A DNA stretch of 5,088 nucleotides from Spirosoma sp. (GTDB lineage Bacteria > Bacteroidota > Bacteroidia > Cytophagales > Spirosomataceae): contig JANXVQ010000431.1 of assembly GCA_025351545.1 (NCBI GenBank), positions 1 to 5,088 on the forward strand, in the 5' to 3' direction. Shown here piece by piece: positions 1 through 5,088 of the stretch (within the stretch, counting starts at the first letter, position 1; each line of letters begins with the position of its first letter). Both the position numbers and the translations under genes were made by a program. The notes below the pieces were generated by a model. That model was not told where the DNA came from. It searched no databases and saw only the letters and a list, made by a program, of their open reading frames with translations.

Positions 1-1709
1 CGCTTACCGAGTTCCTTCTCTAAATTGAGCAGTTTCTCACGGTCGCTTTGCAGCATTTTCGACACCGGAATACCCGTCCACTTGGCCACTACTTCGGCAA
101 TATCCTCGGCGGTAACTTCTTCCTGCATCATCCGATCCGACGAATCCTTATCAGCACCATCTTTGGTTAGTTGATTCAGTTGATTTTCAATTTCAGGAAT
201 GCGACCGTACCGAATTTCAGCCACTTTGCCGTAATCACCCGAACGTTCGGCCTGGTCGGCTTCCAGTCGCATTTTGTCGACTTGCTCCTTCAGGGTCCGG
301 CCTTCATTGACCGATGCCTTTTCCGCTTCCCACCTGGCTTTCAGATCATTACGTTGTTCGCTAAGCTCTTCGATTTGCCGATTTAAAACCGTTTCTTTTT
401 CCTTATCATTTTCGCGACGGATGGCTTCGCGCTCAATCTCTAGCTGCATAATGCGCCGATTCAGCTCATCGAGTTCTTCGGGAACAGAATCCATTTCAAG
501 CCGCAATTTGGCAGCCGCTTCGTCCATTAGGTCAATGGCTTTATCCGGCAGAAAGCGATCTGTAATGTAGCGTGTCGACAGCTCAACGGCGGCAATCACG
601 GCGTCGTCTTTGATGCGAACGCCGTGGTGCAATTCGTATTTCTCCTTAATACCGCGTAGAATCGAGATAGCATCGGGCATGTCTGGCTCATCCACGATTA
701 CGGCCTGAAAACGGCGTTCGAGGGCTTTATCTTTCTCTATGTACTTCTGATATTCTTTTAGCGTGGTAGCGCCAATTGTGTGCAACTCACCACGCGACAG
801 GGCTGGTTTCAGCAGGTTAGCCGCGTCCATTGCGCCCTCACCTCCGGCACCCGCGCCAACAAGTGTGTGAATCTCATCAATAAACAGAATAATCTGACCG
901 TCAGAATCCGTTACTTCTTTAATAACAGATTTCAGGCGTTCCTCAAATTCGCCTTTGTACTTGGCTCCTGCAATGAGCAGACCCATGTCGAGCGAAACGA
1001 TGGTTTTGGTTTTCAGATTTTCCGGAACATCACCCGACACAATGCGTTGGGCAAGTCCTTCAACAATAGCGGTTTTCCCAACACCCGGTTCGCCAAGCAG
1101 AATTGGGTTATTTTTGGTCCGGCGGCTCAGAATTTGCAGTACGCGACGAATTTCTTCATCGCGGCCAATCACCGGGTCGATCTTACCCGTGCGAGCGCGT
1201 TCGTTCAGGTTAACGCTGAACCGTTCCAGAGATTGATATTTTGCTTCTGCGTTTGGGTCTTTCACCGAGTTTCCTTTTCTAAGTTCGTTGATGGCCGCTT
1301 TCGTTTGTTTCTCGTTGAAACCGGCATCTTTCAATAACGTTGCAATTTGGTCTTTACCGCCCATGAGTCCCAACAGCATCAGTTCGACGCTCACAAATTC
1401 GTCGCCGAACTCTTTGGTGTAGCTACTGGCTTTAGCTAATGCTGCGGTTGTATCATTACTCAGATACACGCCACCGTTTCCACCCGAAACTTTGGCGTAA
1501 GTTGTCAGGATAGCTTCTAATACACTGGTTGTATTTTTCAAGTTGACACTTAGCTTTTTGGCGATGAAGCCAACGACGTTCTCATCTTCCGACAGAATTG
1601 CCTGAAGCAAATGACCCGTTTCAATGGCTTGCTGGCCGTTACCGAGAGCGATTTCCGACGCTTTCTGTACGACCTCCTGTGCTTTTACGGTGTAATTTTT
1701 AAAGTCCAT
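1..1709 (-). CDS. clpB: ATP-dependent disaggregase ClpB, 3' end cut off by the window edge
   Basis: ClpB is a cytoplasmic AAA+ hexamer that threads aggregated proteins through its pore together with DnaK/DnaJ/GrpE after heat stress. The frame is open without a stop from ATG 1709 to the left edge, giving 569 complete codons of the usual 860-870. Seen in order: the Clp N-terminal domain (about 1-145, opening [18 protein letters not shown]); nucleotide-binding domain 1 with Walker A GEPGVGKT at 206-213, Walker B ILFIDEIH ending at H281 (catalytic E279) and paired arginine fingers R332/R333; then the coiled-coil middle domain (about 410-522) with the conserved tyrosine of the YGRIPEIE motif at 501. 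The middle domain separates ClpB from ClpA and ClpC. The second ATPase domain lies outside the window. The start is set by the conserved N-terminus; no Shine-Dalgarno sequence precedes it. No CIRCE element is visible upstream. The family call is near certain; completeness of the gene cannot be judged. Confidence 0.97.
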   Translation of the reverse strand, partial: MDFKNYTVKAQEVVQKASEIALGNGQQAIETGHLLQAILSEDENVVGFIAKKLSVNLKNTTSVLEAILTTYAKVSGGNGGVYLSNDTTAALAKASSYTKEFGDEFVSVELMLLGLMGGKDQIATLLKDAGFNEKQTKAAINELRKGNSVKDPNAEAKYQSLERFSVNLNERARTGKIDPVIGRDEEIRRVLQILSRRTKNNPILLGEPGVGKTAIVEGLAQRIVSGDVPENLKTKTIVSLDMGLLIAGAKYKGEFEERLKSVIKEVTDSDGQIILFIDEIHTLVGAGAGGEGAMDAANLLKPALSRGELHTIGATTLKEYQKYIEKDKALERRFQAVIVDEPDMPDAISILRGIKEKYELHHGVRIKDDAVIAAVELSTRYITDRFLPDKAIDLMDEAAAKLRLEMDSVPEELDELNRRIMQLEIEREAIRRENDKEKETVLNRQIEELSEQRNDLKARWEAEKASVNEGRTLKEQVDKMRLEADQAERSGDYGKVAEIRYGRIPEIENQLNQLTKDGADKDSSDRMMQEEVTAEDIAEVVAKWTGIPVSKMLQSDREKLLNLEKELGK

Positions 1710-2096
1710 GATAGTTAAGGCAGTTCGCCAATGCGATTAGGTTGTTTACTGTATAACCACGGTACAACAAATCACGGGCCTAGGTAGTTTTACAGACATT
1801 TTGGCGGAAAATGAGCTAACTCGATCCTTTATTGCGACAGAATGTCTTAAAAACTACTGATAGAGAAGCGAAGAAAGTTGAGAACGTCAGAATCCGTGTT
1901 CCAGTGTGTGTATTTGTAGTTAAGAGATAAAGCGATACAAATTATCTGAGTTTATACGATTTACGATATATCAACTTGCCACCAACCCTGTTTCCATAAA
2001 ATACGCCACTATGTAATGAAGCCTGGTTGCTCGCTGCAAATACCAGTTAATAACTTGTCACGATTACTTTAATGAACTACAAAGAAAATACTTGTA
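1710..2096. other. Gene-free stretch: clpB leader and promoter region
   Basis: About 390 bases separate the clpB start from the terminator of the upstream unit. No convincing open reading frame lies on either strand, and the stretch is more AT-rich than the flanking genes. The clpB promoter must lie here, because the terminator at 2097-2138 should block read-through. I looked on the minus strand for the Bacteroidota -7 motif TAnnTTTG with a TTG about 20 bases upstream and found only partial matches, so I do not call a promoter. No CIRCE (TTAGCACTC/GAGTGCTAA) and no clear sigma-32-type box is visible. The one strong structure is the inverted repeat at 1784-1857, annotated separately. Confidence 0.75.
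1784..1857. repeat. Long imperfect inverted repeat in the clpB upstream region
   Basis: The left arm GTAGTTTTACAGACATT (1784-1800) and the right arm AATGTCTTAAAAACTAC (1841-1857) are inverted copies matching at 15 of 17 positions. The two mismatches are adjacent, and a 40-base spacer lies between the arms. The spacer holds a weaker near-palindrome, GAGCTAACTC (1813-1822, 8 of 10 positions), close to the centre. The structure lies about 75 to 148 bases upstream of the clpB ATG. It could be a pair of operator sites for a regulator, a stem in the clpB 5' leader RNA, or a small mobile-element remnant. There is no T-tract typical of a terminator. The repeat is plain to see; its role is unknown. 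Confidence 0.7.
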
Positions 2097-2138
2097 TAAA
2101 ACGAAAAAGCCGCCCTTCACAAGGTGGCTTTCTTCGTT
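2097..2138 (-). terminator. Rho-independent terminator behind the small membrane-protein gene
   Basis: On the minus strand a hairpin starts three bases after the stop codon at 2142. Its strongest part pairs GCCACC with GGCGGC (one G-T wobble) plus two further pairs around a small loop at 2118-2120. It is followed at once by TTTTTCGTTTT. A-rich flanking bases (2101-2105 with 2133-2137) extend the stem, with single-base bulges at 2115 and 2132. The stem followed by a T-tract reads properly on the minus strand. It should end the reductase/small-protein unit and insulate clpB. The flanking symmetry may give weak plus-strand activity, but no plus-strand gene ends here. Confidence 0.85.
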
Positions 2139-2141
2139 AAT

Positions 2142-2237
2142 CTAACCCTTCAACCGACTACTGGATACTGTTGTATAAACAATGCTGCCGACGGCAAAGA
2201 CCGCTGTGGCAATTCGCCAAAACGATGAATTTTTCAT
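2142..2237 (-). CDS. Small single-pass membrane protein, 31 residues, function unknown
   Basis: I do not recognise a family. From ATG 2237 the peptide begins MKNSSFWRIATAVFAVGSIV and ends YTTVSSSRLKG. That is a short polar head, one hydrophobic segment (about residues 6-23) and a short basic end, which suggests a single inner-membrane helix. The frame stays open upstream to ATG 2333 (63 residues), but that extension would translate the perfect palindrome at 2290-2322 and looks noncoding, so I prefer the inner start; an intermediate ATG would give 47 residues. No Shine-Dalgarno sequence is visible at any of them. In favour of a real gene: it lies on the same strand downstream of the reductase, has a credible membrane segment, and has a terminator three bases past its stop. 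Against: it is very short, with no recognised homologue. It may be co-transcribed with the reductase. Confidence 0.5.
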   Translation of the reverse strand: MKNSSFWRIATAVFAVGSIVYTTVSSSRLKG

Positions 2238-2289
2238 AATGAATTGAGAGGCTAGTTGCTGACTACACTGAAAGCTATTGAGCATTTTT

Positions 2290-2322
2290 AACCTTGACAA
2301 AGTTTTAAACTTTGTCAAGGTT
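2290..2322. repeat. Perfect 33-base palindrome between the reductase and the small gene
   Basis: The arms AACCTTGACAAAGTTT (2290-2305) and AAACTTTGTCAAGGTT (2307-2322) are exact reverse complements over 16 bases around a single central T. As RNA this would form a very stable stem with a loop of a few bases. It begins about 40 bases downstream of the reductase stop. No T-tract follows on the minus strand (AAAAATGC follows instead), so it is a poor intrinsic terminator for the reductase. On the plus strand a short TTTT follows, but no plus-strand gene ends here. Plausible roles are an mRNA 3'-end stabiliser or processing stem, or a copy of a dispersed palindromic repeat of the kind scattered between Bacteroidota genes. 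The TTGACA in each arm resembles a -35 box, but no matching -10 follows. Confidence 0.85.
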
Positions 2323-2362
2323 TTCCGGATCATTTTCAGGCAGCTACTTCTTCCTGCACTTC

Positions 2363-3421
2363 CTATTCTTTCTCGCCAATTTTTTTCGCTTTCTCTTTTG
2401 TCGTTTGATAAGCTTCGGTAACGCTATTCACTACCGTATCAAGAACAGATGATAACGTATTTGATAGTGAATCGCCCGCTGATTTAGCTTTGTGACGATA
2501 GCGTAATTGATCGTAAGGGCTAGCGTTTTTGTATCCAATTGTCAGGGCGATACCCGCAATCACGGCGATACCAAAACCGATTCCCCACGCCAGCGATACA
2601 GTTGATTCCTTTTCGGATGCAGGTTCCGGCTTTTGCGACATCTTATCGCGCATCAGGGAGGCTAACGCTTCCTGTGGCGCTATATAAGCCAACAATTCAT
2701 AGGATTTGTTTTTCAGCCCGCCCGGAATTGCTTTGGATTTACCTGACATTAAAGCATCATAGCCCGCTTGAGCTACCATAACCGGGTCTTGCAATTCGTC
2801 GGTTATTTTGGTATTCTCTGCGTTCGCCTTATTGAAAAAGTCAGTATCGGTGGCATTTGGCAATAGGGCTGTAATGGTAACGTTAGTGTCCTTTAACTCG
2901 TTGACGAGCGACTGCGTGAAATTATACACGTAGGCTTTTGTACCTGCATAAACCGCCATCAACGGCGTTGGCGTAATTGATAGCAACGATGCCAGGTTAA
3001 GAATTTTTCCGTCATTCCGCGCCAGCATATCATACAAAAACAACTTGGTCATTTGGGTCAATGCCAGCACGTTAAGGTGGATCATCGACTTTTCGCGCTC
3101 CCAGTCTGTATCGGTGGCAAATAATCCATACAGACCAACGCCAGCGTCATTGACTAACACGTCAATTGTAATGCCTTTTGCTTTCACCTGACTATAAACA
3201 TCCTGTGCAGCATCTTCTTCAGACAAATCTTTACTAATGACCGTAACGTGCTGAATGCCGTAATTACTTTTGAATACATCGCCTAAACGGTCGAGCTTTT
3301 CATCACTACGGCCTACTAAGACTAAATTATAGCCATCCTGGGCGAAAAGTTTGGCGAGTTCCTGACCGATACCGCTGGAGGCACCAGTAATCAGGGCTGT
3401 TTTTCCTGTTTCTGGATTCAT
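2363..3421 (-). CDS. Short-chain dehydrogenase/reductase with a C-terminal membrane anchor and tail
   Basis: This is a classical SDR oxidoreductase, expected to use NAD(P)H on a carbonyl or alcohol; the substrate cannot be told. The 352-residue protein shows the cofactor motif TGASSGIG (12-19), an arginine after the second strand (R38, suggesting NADPH), VNDAG (90-94, usually NNAG), and the catalytic set N117, S145, Y158, K162 (YAGTK). After the sixth strand it reads LLPNATDTDF (186-195), where most relatives have PG. The Rossmann domain ends near 260. An extension follows: a charged linker, one hydrophobic segment (about 275-297), a basic patch (R307-K313), and a Ser/Thr-rich then Lys-rich amphipathic tail to 352. 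Classical SDRs are about 250 residues, so the last 90 are extra. The tail loosely recalls YtxH-type proteins, but this is not certain. ATG 3421 fits the conserved N-terminus; it lacks a Shine-Dalgarno sequence, and I found no convincing promoter in 3422-3585. The small membrane-protein gene lies downstream. Confidence 0.93.
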   Translation of the reverse strand: MNPETGKTALITGASSGIGQELAKLFAQDGYNLVLVGRSDEKLDRLGDVFKSNYGIQHVTVISKDLSEEDAAQDVYSQVKAKGITIDVLVNDAGVGLYGLFATDTDWEREKSMIHLNVLALTQMTKLFLYDMLARNDGKILNLASLLSITPTPLMAVYAGTKAYVYNFTQSLVNELKDTNVTITALLPNATDTDFFNKANAENTKITDELQDPVMVAQAGYDALMSGKSKAIPGGLKNKSYELLAYIAPQEALASLMRDKMSQKPEPASEKESTVSLAWGIGFGIAVIAGIALTIGYKNASPYDQLRYRHKAKSAGDSLSNTLSSVLDTVVNSVTEAYQTTKEKAKKIGEKE

Positions 3422-3585
3422 ACTATATAATTGGTTAGTGAATACACAATGCCCTTATTCAACTGCAACCAGCGAAAGTTGTTTCGATTCTTCAGTGTTT
3501 GATAGCGATATAAAGTCGACTTTCTCAGATAAAATCAGTAGACACTGAATCACAATAAATAAAGGTGTTTATATTCTGATAATAC

Positions 3586-3625
3586 ACAGAAAGGCCTTCC
3601 TGATTGATCAGGAAGGCCTTTCTGT
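3586..3625 (-). terminator. Perfect 19-bp hairpin terminator of the OmpA-family gene
   Basis: The arms ACAGAAAGGCCTTCCTGAT (3586-3604) and ATCAGGAAGGCCTTTCTGT (3607-3625) are exact reverse complements with only TG between them, so the physical loop will use a few inner pairs. Each arm also holds the self-complementary AAGGCCTT. The stem starts 22 bases after the stop codon at 3648. On the minus strand it ends in CCTTTCTGTGTATTAT, a broken T-rich run, so it should end transcription of the OmpA-family gene before the reductase gene. It is nearly symmetric and could also act on plus-strand transcripts. Confidence 0.85.
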
Positions 3626-3647
3626 TGCAGGTTAACGGATGGACTGG

Positions 3648-4982
3648 TTACTTTACCACCACCTTGATATCAATTTTTCTAAGTGCTGGTTTTACAATTC
3701 CTGAGGTATCGTTTTTAGCAACACCGGAGCCTCGGCCGATGGCATCGATACGCAGGAAATTAATTCCGGCTGTCATTAGTTGCTGCTTAATTTGATTCAC
3801 CCGCTTAAACGACAAACTTTTGTTGGTAAACCCACCACCCTGAGCATCATTGGCATAGCCAACAATCTGCACCTGCAATTGAGGATATGTCCTCAAAATA
3901 GTTGCTAACTCGTTAATGGCCGTCTGAGAACCCGCTGTCATCGACATTGATCCGGGCAGAAAGGCTACGCCTGACAGTGGAAATACGCGGCCTTTGGGCA
4001 ATGCGGCATTACCCAGATAAGGAGTCATTTGCAGTGTCAAATTACTCGAAGGTGTGGCCGCTGCAAGGCCCGTTGTACTGGCTACGGTTGTGACTGATAC
4101 TGATTTGGGTACCGTTTTGGCCGCCTGCTCTTTTGGCACCGCCAGCGACCGGGTTACCGTATCAGCCTGAATTGTGTCGTTCGTAACGGTAGTGACATCG
4201 GTAGCCTCTTGTTCTCCGTTTGAATATTTTTGGGTATTTTGATAGAGATAGTAGCCGCCAAAAGCAAGAGCTACCGTTATTAAAGCGCCGACTCCCCATT
4301 TTGTCAGCACCCCATTATCGTTATCAGATTCATCAACAGGATCATAGCTAATAGCTGGGCGTGTAGCCGTAGTTACAGTGCGCCCCGGAGATTCGACGGC
4401 TGTGCGTCGGGCGGGTGCTGCCAAACCGGACACAATCTGTTGAAGTCCAACTCTCTCAACTAACCGGGGCATAAATTCTTCTGGTACGATATTGACAAAT
4501 GCTTCTCGTTCAGCGAAGAGTGTTGCAGCCAATCCGTCGGCGTCTAATTTCTGATCTTTTACCTGTTTGCCAAGTACTTGCAGTACAATGGTTGTGGTTA
4601 AACCTAACAGCGAAAGAGCCGATGAATTTCGAATACCGGTATAGCCCGAAATCATACTACCAATAGAGCTTTTCATGGCCGGCAGCAGATGGCTGATAAC
4701 ATCGTTACCCTGTGTAATAAGCGTATTAGAAAGGGCTGGATCTCGGAGAACCGTAGCCAGATTGTCGAGAGGTGCGCCGTCGTAACGACCTTTTTGGATA
4801 TGGTTATAGAGTTGATTAACGCCAATTTCGCTGGTTGTTCGTTTCATCAAACCACCCACAATTGTATACACAAGGCCATCAACGGCTTTGCTTGTTTTTT
4901 CGATTGGCTCATCAATATAAGCCGCTATAAGCGACAAAATCTCTGAACTAAAAACAGTAGTTAGATTATCAAATAAATTCAT
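3648..4982 (-). CDS. DUF937-like / OmpA-family membrane protein
   Basis: The protein has 444 residues and three parts. Residues 1-187 are helical and resemble DUF937 (opening MNLFDNLTTVFSSEILSLIA, with short Gly/Leu-rich repeats such as GLVYTIVGGLMK and an LGKQVKDQKLDADGLAATLF stretch). A linker ends in an acidic run (about 214-223). One membrane helix follows (about 229-248, WGVGALITVALAFGGYYLYQ), then a Thr/Val/Ala-rich low-complexity spacer (249-330). The C-terminal domain (331-444) is OmpA-like, with VQIVGYAND (371-379), NKSLSFKRV (388-395) and RIDAIGRGSG. OmpA domains usually bind the peptide of peptidoglycan through an Asp and an Arg; R394 is in place, but the Asp position reads N378 followed by D379, with a slightly altered loop. 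There is no signal peptide. Inferred topology is a cytoplasmic N-part and a periplasmic OmpA part, anchoring the inner membrane to the cell wall. The role of the DUF937-like part is unknown. The gene appears to be a single unit ending at the hairpin 3586-3625. Confidence 0.88.
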   Translation of the reverse strand: MNLFDNLTTVFSSEILSLIAAYIDEPIEKTSKAVDGLVYTIVGGLMKRTTSEIGVNQLYNHIQKGRYDGAPLDNLATVLRDPALSNTLITQGNDVISHLLPAMKSSIGSMISGYTGIRNSSALSLLGLTTTIVLQVLGKQVKDQKLDADGLAATLFAEREAFVNIVPEEFMPRLVERVGLQQIVSGLAAPARRTAVESPGRTVTTATRPAISYDPVDESDNDNGVLTKWGVGALITVALAFGGYYLYQNTQKYSNGEQEATDVTTVTNDTIQADTVTRSLAVPKEQAAKTVPKSVSVTTVASTTGLAAATPSSNLTLQMTPYLGNAALPKGRVFPLSGVAFLPGSMSMTAGSQTAINELATILRTYPQLQVQIVGYANDAQGGGFTNKSLSFKRVNQIKQQLMTAGINFLRIDAIGRGSGVAKNDTSGIVKPALRKIDIKVVVK

Positions 4983-5008
4983 AGAATAACAGATTCAATC
5001 AGGCAAGA

Positions 5009-5088
5009 ATGGTGCTATCAACTACCTCACAAATTAAAACAACACTGAGCACCTGGGGCATTTTGTTCGGGAACATACATCCGGGAGA
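5009..5088 (+). CDS. Possible start of a divergent gene, cut off by the window edge
   Basis: From ATG 5009 a plus-strand frame stays open for 26 codons to the edge, starting MVLSTTSQIKTTLSTWGILF and continuing GNIHPG. No family is recognisable. Only 26 bases separate this ATG from the ATG of the OmpA-family gene at 4982, which is tight for divergent genes because promoter elements would overlap coding sequence. The minus strand offers a rival: a frame open from the edge to a TGA at 4999-5001, which could be the end of an upstream gene 16 bases before the OmpA-family start. The sequence shown does not decide between them, and both may be noncoding promoter DNA. Confidence 0.25.
   Translation, partial: MVLSTTSQIKTTLSTWGILFGNIHPG

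Noticed and set aside
171..570. Two overlapping plus-strand frames (71 and 98 codons)
   Set aside because: They are shadows of the clpB middle-domain coding sequence. The Ser/Arg-rich translation is typical of antisense to coiled-coil codons.
955..1236. 93-codon plus-strand frame
   Set aside because: It is antisense to clpB around the Walker A region, with no domain of its own.
780..1337. 185-codon plus-strand open frame
   Set aside because: It is antisense to the clpB N-domain and first ATPase domain, whose motifs are intact on the minus strand. The plus-strand translation is rich in Phe, Asn and Arg without any recognisable domain.
2238..2333. N-terminal extension of the small membrane protein to ATG 2333
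   Set aside because: It would translate the perfect palindrome at 2290-2322 and adds a Lys/Thr-rich stretch unlike a conserved protein start. The inner ATG 2237 fits better.
2539..2781. 80-codon plus-strand frame
   Set aside because: It is antisense to the reductase C-terminal region, with no recognisable features.
3491..3549. TTCAGTGT (3491-3498) and ACACTGAA (3542-3549) as an operator pair upstream of the reductase
   Set aside because: Eight-base inverted matches separated by 43 bases are expected by chance in AT-rich intergenic DNA. No promoter places them.
3604..3795. 63-codon plus-strand frame
   Set aside because: It starts inside the terminator hairpin and runs antisense to the OmpA domain.
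4689..4946. 85-codon plus-strand frame
   Set aside because: It is antisense to the DUF937-like domain of the OmpA-family gene.
5020..5060. Minus-strand TTAATTTG as a Bacteroidota -7 promoter element for the OmpA-family gene
   Set aside because: It matches TAnnTTTG at five of six fixed positions but has no TTG at the proper distance upstream, so it is too weak to annotate.

Overview
This window looks like a chromosomal segment of a Bacteroidota bacterium, most likely the order Cytophagales (a Spirosoma-like relative is my guess). Base composition is moderate, slightly under half GC by eye. No start codon has a clear Shine-Dalgarno sequence, which is common in that phylum. A protein with an N-terminal DUF937-like domain, one membrane helix and a C-terminal OmpA domain also fits. 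The genus is inference from sequence style, not a database match.

All well-supported genes lie on the minus strand. From right to left, which is their direction of transcription, they are: a DUF937/OmpA-family membrane protein (4982-3648) ending in a near-ideal hairpin terminator (3586-3625); a short-chain dehydrogenase/reductase with an unusual membrane-anchored C-terminal tail (3421-2363); a perfect 33-base palindrome (2290-2322); a probable 31-residue one-helix membrane protein (2237-2142) with a second hairpin terminator directly behind its stop (2097-2138); a gene-free stretch of about 390 bases containing a long imperfect inverted repeat (1784-1857); and the 5' two thirds of clpB (1709 to the left edge), which runs off the window. 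The right edge may hold the first 26 codons of a divergent plus-strand gene, but this is weak.

The two terminators divide the window into at least three transcription units: the OmpA-family gene alone, the reductase plus the small membrane protein, and clpB. ClpB is the hexameric disaggregase of the heat-shock response. The other two larger proteins are predicted to be tied to the inner membrane or cell wall. Nothing in the sequence links them to ClpB beyond sharing a strand.

I see no CRISPR array, insertion sequence, tRNA, rRNA, phage gene or defence cassette. The parts that ordinary annotation does not explain are the inverted repeat in the clpB leader, the palindrome between the reductase and the small gene, the tailed reductase and the two-compartment DUF937-OmpA architecture. 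I do not see convincing evidence of a new multi-gene system.
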